Notes under the pieces: model-generated | The model's input: only the letters and a program-made list of their open reading frames with translations | Told to the model about the DNA's origin: nothing | The model's database searches: none | Program-made: the position numbers and the translations under genes | Shown here: positions 46,694-55,490 of the stretch, one piece after another | How the letters are laid out: every line of letters starts with the position of its first letter | Numbering within the stretch: position 1 is the stretch's first letter | Assembly (NCBI RefSeq): GCF_000422965.1 | Contig: NZ_AUHB01000003.1 | Location: 310,001 to 374,000 of the forward strand | Reading direction: 5' to 3' | Length of the DNA stretch: 64,000 nucleotides | Source of the DNA: Pleomorphomonas oryzae DSM 16300 | Lineage (GTDB): Bacteria; Pseudomonadota; Alphaproteobacteria; Rhizobiales; Pleomorphomonadaceae

Positions 46694-48582
46694 GTCGCCT
46701 CTCCGGCGTCTGTGGGAACGGTCATCGAGAACACGGCACCACCATCTTCGGCGTTGCTGGCGACGAGCTCGCCGCCGAAATCACGGATGATACCGGCGGA
46801 GATCGTCAAGCCCAGTCCGAGACCGACGCCCGGTGCCTTGGTGGTGAAGAACGGCTCGAACATGTGATCCAGCCGCTCCGGCGGCAGGCCCGGTCCGTTG
46901 TCCCGAATATCGATACGGGCACAATCCCCCTCGCGCTTGGCAGAGAGGACAATGCGCTGGTCGTTTCTCCCCTCCATGGCGTCGATAGCATTACCAATCA
47001 GGTTCAGCAGGACCTGCTCGAAGCGGTTGGGATCGCACCAGAGATCGATATCGCCGCCCCCGATGCTGATCGTCACCGTCACCGGTCCGCGTACAAGACG
47101 ATGGTCGAGCAGGAACAATACATCGTCAATCACCTTGCGCAGCCCAACACGCTGCGGCTCGCCAGATGATTTGCGGGCGAACGTCTTAAGCTCACCGGTC
47201 AGATGCCCCATGCGCTGAACCAGCGGCCGGATACGCTCAAGATTGCTACGAACGGTATCGAGCTCGCCGCGTTCCAAGAACTTCACGGCATTGCCGGACA
47301 GAGTGACGAGCGCTGCGAGCGGCTGATTGAGTTCGTGGGCGATACCGGCCGAAAGCTGACCGAGGCTGGCGAGCTTGCCGGCCTGTATGAGTCCCGACTG
47401 AGCATCGCGCAAGGTGCGCTCAGCGCGCTCGCGCTCTTCCACTTCGCGCCGTAACCGTTCGTTGGTGGACGATAGCGCCGCCGTTCTGTCGACCACTTCG
47501 CTTTCAAGATGATCGTGGGCTCGCTGCAGCGCGGCGCGTGCCGCCAGAATTTCCCGGAGATGTTGGCGCCGCTGGCGGTAAACCGCCAGAAGACCCAGAC
47601 AGAGCAAGCTCCCAAGGCCAGCAAGCGCCGCCCAAAGGCGCGAGAGATCGTCCATTTCGGAGAGGTCCGTGAACACGGTGAGCGTCCACGGCGTTTCGGG
47701 CATAGCCCGGCTTTCGGCGAGAAAAAGTCCCTGCGTTGAAAAACTGCCATCCGCCCCGCCGGCACCCGGCAGGCGGACGATGCGCGTGCTCCCGTCGAGA
47801 TTGCGTAAGGTGGAAAGCCCGATCGGCGCGAGCGAACGGTCGTTATACTGCTGGGCCTCGGCAATCTCTCGCCGGGCCTTTTCGTCGAGCGCCACCAGCG
47901 TTCCGTATTTCCAGGCCGGCACCGAGGACAGCACCACAACGCCGTGCTCGTCGCTCAGGATGGCCGGCGATTCCGCCGAAGCCCAAGAACGTTCGAGCTG
48001 ATCGAGGCTGACCTTCACCACGCCGATGCCCAGCGTGTCGTGGCCGCGGGCGATCGCCGTCGCCAGGAAATAACCAGGCTGACGATTGGTGGTGCCGATG
48101 CCGTAGAAGCGGCTTACCCGGCCGACGCCGGCGTCCTGGTAGTAGGGACGGTAAGAGAGATCGCGGCCGACGAAACTGTCCCACCTGTTCCAGTTGCTGG
48201 AGGCGATCACACGACCGGTCTTGTCGAGCAGGAACACGTCGAGCGTGCCGATACGGTCGTTCAGCGCCTCGAGATAACTGTCGGCACGGTAGCGCAGCAT
48301 TGAATCCGCCGGGCTATTGAGCAGAGCGAGAACGGTACCGTCGAGCCCCATCACATAGGGATAGCTCGCGTATTTGCCGATCTCGCGTTCAAAGCTCGCC
48401 GCGTAGAGGTCGAGCCGGTGGCCGGCGCTGGCGCGGGTGGTGGACAGCGACAATTCGAAAGCAACGCGATAGGCGACGAAGGCAACGACAGCCGCTATGG
48501 AAAGGGCGCCCGCCAACGGCATGATGGCCGCGAGACGGAACCGGCGGCGTTTCGGCGCGGTGCTCTGGGCTTCCTCGGCCAA
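46690..48582 (-). CDS. dctB: Sensor histidine kinase DctB
   Basis: A 630-residue membrane sensor. Two membrane helices (about 18-38 and 320-340) bound a large periplasmic dicarboxylate-sensing Cache region containing ASSNWNRWDSFVGRDLSYR and RQPGYFLATAIA. A coiled segment follows, then the His box SAGIAHELNQPLAAL near 410 and the ATPase domain with DNGPGLPPE and GVGLGLTIS-type G boxes. A TTG start at 48582 is favoured by GGGAGGAGCC six bases before it; no other start fits. Works with DctD, 4-base overlap. Confidence 0.93.
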   Translation of the reverse strand: MAEEAQSTAPKRRRFRLAAIMPLAGALSIAAVVAFVAYRVAFELSLSTTRASAGHRLDLYAASFEREIGKYASYPYVMGLDGTVLALLNSPADSMLRYRADSYLEALNDRIGTLDVFLLDKTGRVIASSNWNRWDSFVGRDLSYRPYYQDAGVGRVSRFYGIGTTNRQPGYFLATAIARGHDTLGIGVVKVSLDQLERSWASAESPAILSDEHGVVVLSSVPAWKYGTLVALDEKARREIAEAQQYNDRSLAPIGLSTLRNLDGSTRIVRLPGAGGADGSFSTQGLFLAESRAMPETPWTLTVFTDLSEMDDLSRLWAALAGLGSLLCLGLLAVYRQRRQHLREILAARAALQRAHDHLESEVVDRTAALSSTNERLRREVEERERAERTLRDAQSGLIQAGKLASLGQLSAGIAHELNQPLAALVTLSGNAVKFLERGELDTVRSNLERIRPLVQRMGHLTGELKTFARKSSGEPQRVGLRKVIDDVLFLLDHRLVRGPVTVTISIGGGDIDLWCDPNRFEQVLLNLIGNAIDAMEGRNDQRIVLSAKREGDCARIDIRDNGPGLPPERLDHMFEPFFTTKAPGVGLGLGLTISAGIIRDFGGELVASNAEDGGAVFSMTVPTDAGEAT

Positions 48583-48626
48583 TACGGCTCCTCCCGCCGG
48601 CTCTCACTGACCCATCGATAGCGCAA

Positions 48627-48654
48627 GGCCGTCCGGCGGGAAAGCCAGACGGCC
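48627..48654. terminator. Stem-loop between the carboxylate transporter and dctB
   Basis: GGCCGTC at 48627-48633 pairs with GACGGCC at 48648-48654 over a 14-base loop. It lies 27 bases beyond the transporter stop on the minus strand; no T run follows. It may separate the sigma-54 controlled transporter transcript from dctBD. Confidence 0.45.
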
Positions 48655-48680
48655 GACGCATGTTCTAGGGGGTATGTAGA

Positions 48681-50012
48681 TCAGCCGAGCGCCTTTAGCA
48701 GGAACACGGCCAGCACCACCATGCCCGCGCCACCGATGCGGGTAGAGATCTGGGCGAAGGGCATCAGGCCCATGTGGTTCGACGCCGAGAGGATGGCAAC
48801 GTCGCCCGTGCCGCCGAGACCGGAATGGCAGCAGGTGACGATGGCCGCCTCGACCTCATACATGCCAAGCAGTTTGCCGACGAACCAGCCCGACGACACC
48901 ATGGCCAGCACGGTAGCGGCGCAGATGGCGAAATAGGCGGGCGTGAAGGCGGCGATCAGATCGTTCCAGGGAACGTAGAGAGTGCCGAGACCGACCAGCA
49001 GCGGGAAGGTCATGTTGGTGGTCATGAACTTGTACATCTGGTGGGCGCCGGTCTCCATCCGCTCGGGAATGAGCTTCGACACCTTGAGCAGAGCCGCGCT
49101 GATGATCATCAGGATCGGGCCGGGAATGCCGGTGAACGGCGACAGGAATGCGCCGAGGATGAACATGGTGCAGGCCATCAAGAGGCCGGCCCCCATCAAC
49201 GGCAGCTCGATCTTCTTCTCGGCAGCCATTTCCTTCAGGAGCTCGTTGTCGTCGCCGGTACGAACCAGAAGGCCGTTGCCGGAGTATTTGGTCTTCTTCT
49301 CGCCGATGCGCTTCAGGACGCCCGAGGAGACGATGGCGACCACATTGCCGATCAGGGCGGCCGGGATCAGCGAGGCGATCAGGGCCGGCTGCGCCGTGCC
49401 GAGAATGTCGGAATAGGCGAGCGACAGCGGCAGAATGCCTTCGCCGATGCCGCCGGCGACGATCGGCATGACGATGAAGAAGAAGGTGTGCTTGAACTCA
49501 TAGCCGAAGGCCATGCCCACGAGACCGCCAGCTAAAACAGCAGCGACTGTCCCGACGGCGAGCGGCACGAACATCTTGAGGAAACCCTGGATCAGCACCT
49601 TGCGGTTCATGCCGAGCATCGAACCGGTCACCAGGCAGGCGATATAGAGATAGAGGAAGTTCGACGTCTTCATCACCGCCTTGATGGCCTCGGACGTCGC
49701 CGGGTTCATGACCTGATAGCCGAGCATGGCCGAGGGTACGAACAAGCAGAGAATGGCCGAGCCGCCGATGCTCTTCAGATAAGGAATGCGACCGCCGATC
49801 TCGCCGAGCAGGAAGCCCAGCACCATGATGGCCGCAAAGCCACCGATCATGTCAGCCGGCAGCTTGCCGACCACCGACGCACCGAAGACGACGGCGGCGA
49901 TGGCGAGATAGAGCGGGAGCGGCACCGGGCCGACCTTGTAGGAGACGATGCGTGAGTAGAGGCTGCCGCCTGTCTCCGTCGCAATCGCGTCATTCCGAGT
50001 GATGTCCGTCAT
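48681..50012 (-). CDS. 2-hydroxycarboxylate transporter (CitS/MaeP family)
   Basis: A 443-residue secondary transporter of the 2HCT family with about eleven hydrophobic segments. The paired GGxG re-entrant motifs are seen: PIVAGGIGEGILPLS near residue 178-192 and HSGLGGTGDVAILSA near 400. Such proteins move citrate, malate or related acids with sodium or protons. ATG 50012 lies eight bases after AGGAGG; the ATG two codons earlier is too close. Upstream are a -24/-12 promoter and two palindromes, linking it to DctB/DctD. Confidence 0.93.
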   Translation of the reverse strand: MTDITRNDAIATETGGSLYSRIVSYKVGPVPLPLYLAIAAVVFGASVVGKLPADMIGGFAAIMVLGFLLGEIGGRIPYLKSIGGSAILCLFVPSAMLGYQVMNPATSEAIKAVMKTSNFLYLYIACLVTGSMLGMNRKVLIQGFLKMFVPLAVGTVAAVLAGGLVGMAFGYEFKHTFFFIVMPIVAGGIGEGILPLSLAYSDILGTAQPALIASLIPAALIGNVVAIVSSGVLKRIGEKKTKYSGNGLLVRTGDDNELLKEMAAEKKIELPLMGAGLLMACTMFILGAFLSPFTGIPGPILMIISAALLKVSKLIPERMETGAHQMYKFMTTNMTFPLLVGLGTLYVPWNDLIAAFTPAYFAICAATVLAMVSSGWFVGKLLGMYEVEAAIVTCCHSGLGGTGDVAILSASNHMGLMPFAQISTRIGGAGMVVLAVFLLKALG

Positions 50013-50211
50013 GTTCATTCCTCCTGCCCGGCACGCATCATCCCGCGGCGGGCCTCTCTCCTGGACTGTCCGGCCGTCCGGTATTCCCGGCGCCGAGATG
50101 GCTTCGGTCTGACAGTTGGAGGCCATAGGGCCTGACGTCATCGACCGACCATGCCCCGACCCTCCGTCCTCGTTCCCTCCTCGGAAGGCGGCCGTCGCAT
50201 GCCAATGGAAT

Positions 50212-50227
50212 GGCATCAGGCGTGCCA
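50212..50227 (-). promoter_or_regulatory. Sigma-54 (-24/-12) promoter for the 2HCT transporter
   Basis: On the minus strand TGGCACG-CCTG-ATGCC: the GG and GC doublets have the obligatory 10-base spacing and the -24 half is perfect. The -12 half departs from TTGCW in its outer bases. It lies about 200 bases before the transporter start codon. Confidence 0.7.
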
Positions 50228-50290
50228 ACTCGGACCGCCGGCTAATCGATTGTTTTATCGATTTAATTTCTCGGCGGATCAGGAGAGCTT

Positions 50291-50338
50291 TCCGGGTTTC
50301 CGGATGCGAGCCCTTATCGACCGTCCGGAAAACCGGAC
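50291..50338. promoter_or_regulatory. Tandem palindromes, probable DctD upstream activating sites
   Basis: TCCGG-GTTT-CCGGA at 50291-50304 and GTCCGG-AAAA-CCGGAC at 50323-50338 share a CCGG-N4-CCGG core. Their centres are 33 bases apart, three helical turns, and they lie about 65-125 bases upstream of the -24/-12 element, the usual arrangement for enhancer sites of an NtrC-type activator. Confidence 0.7.
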
Positions 50339-50339
50339 G

Positions 50340-50616
50340 ACTTTAGGCCGTCAAGATAAGTGATGTTACTGATTTCATTGAGGGTTTAGCCTACCCCTCT
50401 CACGGAGAGACACCCCTGCCTCGCCCCATGCAGCATGGATGCCATCTCTCGGGATTCTCCCGACGAGAGGGCGCTGCCGATGGGAAAGGGGCTGCTCCCC
50501 AGGGAATGGTGTGGATCCCGTTCTGGGGACTTACCTCCTCTTGAAACGATATGTAAGCTGATGCGCAGACCGCCGATCAGGCGGATCGACGCCGTCTGGG
50601 AGACAAGGGGACCGCC
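50340..50616. other. Intergenic region before the epimerase gene
   Basis: No gene is visible in these 277 bases. They include the perfect palindrome CCATGC-A-GCATGG at 50426-50438, a candidate operator, and an imperfect hairpin of CTCTCGGG with its partner at roughly 50454-50478. The promoter of the plus-strand epimerase operon must be here. Confidence 0.5.
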
Positions 50617-51669
50617 ATGAAGACCATCAAGGGACCGGGCATTTTCCTGGCGCAATTCGTCGGCACCACGCCGCCCTTCGACAACCTCGACGGACTGGCG
50701 CGCTGGGCGGCCGACCTCGGTTATGTCGGACTGCAGCTCCCGACCACAGCGGGTCTGTTTGATCTGGAAAAAGCTGCAACGTCGCAGACTTACGCGGACG
50801 AATTGAAAGGCCGGCTCAACGAGGCCGGCGTCGAGATCACCGAGCTTTCGACCCATCTTCAGGGGCAGCTCGTCGCGGTGCACCCGGCCTACAATGAACT
50901 GTTCGACGGCTTCGCGCCGGAAGCCGTGCGCGGCAATCCAACCGCGCGCACCGAGTGGGCGGTCCGCGAGCTGAAGCTCTCCGCCGAGGCGTCGCGGCGG
51001 CTCGGTCTTACGGCCCACGCGACTTTCTCCGGCGCGCTTGCCTGGCCCTATGTTTATCCCTGGCCGCAGCGGCCGACCGGCCTCGTCGAGGAAGCCTTCG
51101 CCGAGCTGGCTCGCCGCTGGAAACCGATTCTCAACGCCTTCGAGGACGCGGGTATCGATGCCTGCTTCGAGCTGCATCCCGGTGAGGACCTGCACGACGG
51201 CGTCACCTTCGAACGCTTCCTTGAGGCGGTGGGAAACCATCCCCGCGCCAATATCCTCTACGACCCCTCGCACTTCGTGCTGCAGGCGCTCGACTATCTT
51301 GCCTTCCTCGACATCTACCACGAGCGCATCCGCGCCTTCCACGTCAAGGATGCCGAGCTCAATCCGTCCGGCCGCTCCGGCGTCTATGGCGGCTATCAGT
51401 CCTGGGTCGACCGGCCCGGCCGCTTCCGCTCACTCGGCGACGGTCAGGTGGATTTCTCGGCGATCTTTTCCAAGATGGCGCAATATGACTATCCCGGCTG
51501 GGCGGTGCTCGAATGGGAATGTGCATTGAAGCACCCGGAGGATGGCGCTGCCGAGGGCGCGCCGTTCATTGCCAGTCACATCATCCGCGTCACCGAACAT
51601 GCCTTCGATGACTTCGCCCAGAGCGGTATCGATGCCGCTACCAATCGTCGGCTGCTCGGCATCGGCTGA
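50617..51669 (+). CDS. Sugar phosphate isomerase/epimerase, xylose-isomerase-like TIM barrel
   Basis: A 350-residue protein of the AP-endonuclease-2-like barrel family. Recognisable blocks are LGYVGLQLPT, ELSTHLQGQLVAVHP, CFELHPGEDLHDG, ILYDPSHFVLQ (metal ligands E, D, H), FHVKDAEL and WAVLEWECA with a final glutamate. Typical for cytosolic sugar epimerases/isomerases whose substrate is not evident. ATG 50617 follows ACAAGGGGACC. It is the first gene before a nucleoside hydrolase and a glycerate kinase. Confidence 0.88.
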   Translation: MKTIKGPGIFLAQFVGTTPPFDNLDGLARWAADLGYVGLQLPTTAGLFDLEKAATSQTYADELKGRLNEAGVEITELSTHLQGQLVAVHPAYNELFDGFAPEAVRGNPTARTEWAVRELKLSAEASRRLGLTAHATFSGALAWPYVYPWPQRPTGLVEEAFAELARRWKPILNAFEDAGIDACFELHPGEDLHDGVTFERFLEAVGNHPRANILYDPSHFVLQALDYLAFLDIYHERIRAFHVKDAELNPSGRSGVYGGYQSWVDRPGRFRSLGDGQVDFSAIFSKMAQYDYPGWAVLEWECALKHPEDGAAEGAPFIASHIIRVTEHAFDDFAQSGIDAATNRRLLGIG

Positions 51670-51751
51670 GAAAGCGATCTGAGCATGACCAGTCAAGACA
51701 GCGAAGCCGCGAGCAGCGGTTTTCGAAAAGGTGGCGCTAAAAGGAATGGTA

Positions 51752-52723
51752 ATGGCTGAGATCGAGAAAAACCTCGTCATCTTCGATACCGATCCGGGAA
51801 TCGACGACGCCATGGCGCTCCTGTTCCTGAAAGCTCAGCCGAGCCTGAAGCTTGCCGCCGTCACCACGGTTTTCGGCAATGCCGAGGTCGACATCACCAC
51901 CCGCAACGCCCTCTATCTCACGCGCCGCTTCGGCATTGATGCGCCGGTCTATGCCGGCGCCTCCCAACCTCTGACGATTGCCCGTCGACCGGCACCAACC
52001 TTCATCCATGGCAACGATGGCCTGGGCGATGCCGATCTGGTTACCGGCTTCTCCGCCGAACCAGCCGAGGGTCACGCCGCCGACCGGATTGTCGACATCG
52101 TCAGAGCCAATCCCGGCAAGGTAACCCTTCTCGCCGTTGCGCCATTGACCAATCTCGCCCTTGCCCTGCAGCGCGATCCCAGCATCGCGACATTGGTGAA
52201 GGATGTCGTCATCATGGGCGGCGCCTTCGCCTGGGGCGGTAGGCGCGGCAACGCCACGCCGGTCGCCGAGGCCAACGTCCATAACGACCCACATGCGGCC
52301 GACAGGGTGTTTACGGCCGCTTGGCCGGTGACGGCCATTGGCCTCGACGTCACCAGCCATTGCGTGGCAAGCCATGAAGACGCTGCCGAACTGGCCGAAA
52401 GCGGCGGTGCAGGACGGTTTCTCTGGGACATCTCGCGCGGCTACGAGGCGCTCTACCAGCGGCGCAATCAGGTGGATGGTTGTTGTCTGCACGACGTAGC
52501 GGCCGCTGCCTACTTGGTGGCACCGCACCTGTTCAGCCTCCATTCTGGGCCGGTGCGCGTGGTCACCGAAGGCATTGCCATCGGCCAGACCATTCAGAAG
52601 CTGGATGGCCACATTTTCGGTCCCAACGCCTGGGATGGCCATCCGTCAAAACTGGTCGCCGCCGATGCCGACTTTGCCGGTATCGTCGACAGCTACAAGA
52701 CAGCCATCCGCTCGCTAGGCTGA
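51752..52723 (+). CDS. Inosine-uridine preferring nucleoside hydrolase family protein
   Basis: A 323-residue nucleoside hydrolase. The calcium-binding cluster DTDPGIDD is at residues 12-19, ATTVFGNAEVD near 35, VVIMGGAF near 150 and NVHNDPHAA near 173. The enzyme splits ribonucleosides into base and ribose. ATG 51752 follows AAAGGA at good spacing; earlier starts are too close. Lies 82 bases after the epimerase and nine before the glycerate kinase, so probably one operon. Confidence 0.92.
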   Translation: MAEIEKNLVIFDTDPGIDDAMALLFLKAQPSLKLAAVTTVFGNAEVDITTRNALYLTRRFGIDAPVYAGASQPLTIARRPAPTFIHGNDGLGDADLVTGFSAEPAEGHAADRIVDIVRANPGKVTLLAVAPLTNLALALQRDPSIATLVKDVVIMGGAFAWGGRRGNATPVAEANVHNDPHAADRVFTAAWPVTAIGLDVTSHCVASHEDAAELAESGGAGRFLWDISRGYEALYQRRNQVDGCCLHDVAAAAYLVAPHLFSLHSGPVRVVTEGIAIGQTIQKLDGHIFGPNAWDGHPSKLVAADADFAGIVDSYKTAIRSLG

Positions 52724-52732
52724 GGTGAGGTC

Positions 52733-53995
52733 ATGTCCGCCGACCCACGTGCCCTCCTCCGCTCCATGTTCGACGCAGCGGTCGCGGCAGCTCAGCCGGA
52801 TCGTTGCGTCCCCCCCTTTCTGCCGCCCCGCCCAAAGGGCAGGCTGATCGTGCTCGGCGCCGGCAAGGCCTCGGCCGCCATGGCGCGGGCAGTCGAGCGT
52901 CATTGGGATGGCCCGATCGAAGGCCTGGCGGTGACGCGTTACGGCTATGCCGTACCGACCGAACGCGTCGAGATCATCGAGGCAGCGCATCCCGTGCCGG
53001 ACGCGGCCGGGATTCTGGCCGCGAAGCGCATCTGTGATATGGCGGCAAGTGCCGGGCCGGACGACACCGTTCTTTGCCTCATTTCGGGCGGAGGTTCGGC
53101 ACTGCTTGCCCGGCCTCTGGAGGGCATCAGCCTTGACGACAAGCAAGCGATCAACCGGGCGCTGCTCGCCTCCGGCGCACCGATCTCCGACATCAACTGC
53201 GTCCGCCGCCACCTGTCGGCCGTAAAAGGTGGCCGCCTCGCCGCCCTCGCCCACCCGGCCAAGGTCGTAACGCTGCTGATTTCCGATGTACCCGGCGATA
53301 ATCCTGTCGACATCGCCTCCGGCCCCACGGTCGGCGATCCCACGACGTCGACCGACGCGCTCGCCATCGCCCGCCGCTATCGCATTTCCCTGCCGCCTGC
53401 CGCCCAGGCATTGCTTGAAAATGGCGGTGGCGAGACCATCAAGCCGGACGATCCTCGTCTTTCGGGCAACGAAACACATGTCGTCGCTGCGCCTCAGGCT
53501 TCGCTGGAAGCGGCCGCTGCCGTGGCGCGTCAGGCTGGACTCCACGTCCATATCCTCGGTGATGCCTTGGAAGGCGAGGCGCGTGATGTCGGCGCCGCGC
53601 TCGCCGGCATTACCAGACAGATCGCTTTGCGCAGCCAGCCCTTCAAACCTCCTTGCGTCTTGCTGTCGGGTGGTGAGACCACAGTTACTGTGCGGGGTAA
53701 GGGGCGGGGTGGCCGCAACGTCGAGTTCCTGCTGTCCCTCGGTCTGCATTTGAATCGGAGCGAAAACATCTGGGCTCTGGCCGGTGACACCGATGGCGTC
53801 GATGGCCTTGAGGACATCGCCGGCGCCGTCCTGACACCCGACAGCCTGGCCCGTGCTTGGGCGCTTGGCCTCAATCCGCAGACTGCTCTCGACAATAATG
53901 ACGGTCACGGCTTTTTCGGCGCACTGGGTGATGCCGTCGTGACGGGACCGACTCTGACCAACGTCAACGACTTCCGCGCCATTCTGATTGTCTAG
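52733..53995 (+). CDS. Glycerate 2-kinase, MOFRL family (TtuD-like)
   Basis: A 420-residue class II glycerate kinase, often labelled hydroxypyruvate reductase. The N-terminal domain has VLGAGKASAAMARAVE and HPVPD; LISGGGSALL is near residue 118; the C-terminal MOFRL domain has LLSGGETTVTVRGKGRGGRN and ALAGDTDGVDG. It makes 2-phosphoglycerate from glycerate. With the nucleoside hydrolase and epimerase it suggests a route for a sugar-derived C3 acid, but that link is inference. Confidence 0.9.
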   Translation: MSADPRALLRSMFDAAVAAAQPDRCVPPFLPPRPKGRLIVLGAGKASAAMARAVERHWDGPIEGLAVTRYGYAVPTERVEIIEAAHPVPDAAGILAAKRICDMAASAGPDDTVLCLISGGGSALLARPLEGISLDDKQAINRALLASGAPISDINCVRRHLSAVKGGRLAALAHPAKVVTLLISDVPGDNPVDIASGPTVGDPTTSTDALAIARRYRISLPPAAQALLENGGGETIKPDDPRLSGNETHVVAAPQASLEAAAAVARQAGLHVHILGDALEGEARDVGAALAGITRQIALRSQPFKPPCVLLSGGETTVTVRGKGRGGRNVEFLLSLGLHLNRSENIWALAGDTDGVDGLEDIAGAVLTPDSLARAWALGLNPQTALDNNDGHGFFGALGDAVVTGPTLTNVNDFRAILIV

Positions 53996-54151
53996 CCAGC
54001 GCCTCCCCAAGCAAACGACTGAATGTACCCTTAGCGAATATTTCACCTCCACATGCATTGATCGTTCCGATAGGCGTGTTGTCGGACTGGAATCCGGGAC
54101 GCCGCCGTCAAGAGCCGCCAGAAGGCGCCTCGCCGAAAACGGGGGTGATCG

Positions 54152-55477
54152 GTGTTTTACGCGATGCAAGTCGCCCTAAAGGGCAGATGGTTGCGATGCG
54201 TTCTGCGACCACTCGGGGCAAACAAGTCCGGCGCCGTCAGTGTCATTTTCGCGCTCATGATCCTGCCGCTGATGATAGCCGTCGGAGCGGCGGTCGATTA
54301 CGCCATCGCGGCGCGCACCAAGGAACTGTTGCAAGCGTCGGCCGACGCCGCCGCGGTCGGTTCGATTTCCATGAGTTCCAGCGCCGTGAAACAGGTCATT
54401 CAGAACGGTGCGTCGGGTGAGATCAAGGTGGCCGAGAGTGATGCCCTCAAGATCGCCCAGGCAAACTTCGCTGGCTCTAAATTTTCGGACATCACGTCGT
54501 CGCAGATTTCGGTGCAATATGTCGGCAACACATTCAATTCCAGTGTTACGCTGACCTCGGATGTGCCGACCTATTTCGTACGTTTGTTCGGCGTGAACAG
54601 TGTTACGGTTTCCGCCACCTCCAGCGCCCAAAACAAGCCGGTTTACTACTATAATTTCTACGTTCTGATCGACAATAGTCCGTCCATGGGCCTTGGCGCC
54701 ACGGAGGCCGACATCTCCGCCCTTGAGGCCGTGAATGGCGGCTGCGCTCTCGCCTGCCACATCACCGGCGCGACCTACGATACATATGCCCTTGCCAAAC
54801 AGCATGGTATTACGCTGCGTTACCAGGTGGTATCGCGGGCAGTGCAATCGATGATCACCCAGGCCGAAACCAGCCAATTGGTGTCCGGCCAGTACAAGAT
54901 GGCCGTCTACTCGCTGGGCGCCGATGCGCAGGTGGCCAAGCTGACCCAGGTTGCCGCTTTGTCATCATCGCTTTCCTCGGTCGCCACGGCTGCCGCCAAT
55001 GTCGATCTGATGACCATCCCCTATCAGAATTACAACAGCGACACGCAGACCGACCTTCTGACCGCGCTCAACAGCCTCAAGACGATTATGGGCACAAGCG
55101 GCAGCGGGCTGTCGGCGACGGACCCGATCAAAGCATTGTTCCTGATCAGCGACGGTGTCGAGGATGCCCAACGGCCGACCAACTGCAACGAAAAGCTGAC
55201 CGGCAGCCGGTGTCAGGAGCCCATCGACACCACGCCGTGCGCCTCCATCAAAAACAATTCCGTAAAGCTTGCCAGCCTCTACACAACATACCAAAAGATC
55301 CCTAGCAACAGCTGGTACAACGACTGGATCGCCCCATTCCAAGCGAAAATTCCAACAAATATGAAGACTTGCGCCTCCGACGGTCTTTATGCGGAGGTCG
55401 CGCCATCCGGCGATGTCAGCGCGGTGCTGACCCAGCTGTTCGCTAATGTTGTGAACGAAACGCACATTGTTCACTAA
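54152..55477 (+). CDS. TadG-like VWA-domain protein (TadE/G family)
   Basis: A 441-residue exported protein. Residues 27-70 are a TadE/G-type membrane anchor (SGAVSVIFALMILPLMIAVGAAVDYAIAA, here a pilin-like N-terminus); the rest contains a von Willebrand A domain whose metal site DNSPS is near 173-177. Cysteine pairs after residue 190 suggest disulfides. GTG start after GGGGGTGATCG; an ATG four codons on is possible. TadG belongs to Flp pilus clusters, but no other tad gene is near, so this is an orphan copy. Confidence 0.85.
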   Translation: MFYAMQVALKGRWLRCVLRPLGANKSGAVSVIFALMILPLMIAVGAAVDYAIAARTKELLQASADAAAVGSISMSSSAVKQVIQNGASGEIKVAESDALKIAQANFAGSKFSDITSSQISVQYVGNTFNSSVTLTSDVPTYFVRLFGVNSVTVSATSSAQNKPVYYYNFYVLIDNSPSMGLGATEADISALEAVNGGCALACHITGATYDTYALAKQHGITLRYQVVSRAVQSMITQAETSQLVSGQYKMAVYSLGADAQVAKLTQVAALSSSLSSVATAAANVDLMTIPYQNYNSDTQTDLLTALNSLKTIMGTSGSGLSATDPIKALFLISDGVEDAQRPTNCNEKLTGSRCQEPIDTTPCASIKNNSVKLASLYTTYQKIPSNSWYNDWIAPFQAKIPTNMKTCASDGLYAEVAPSGDVSAVLTQLFANVVNETHIVH

Positions 55478-55490
55478 GCCGGAGGCGGTG

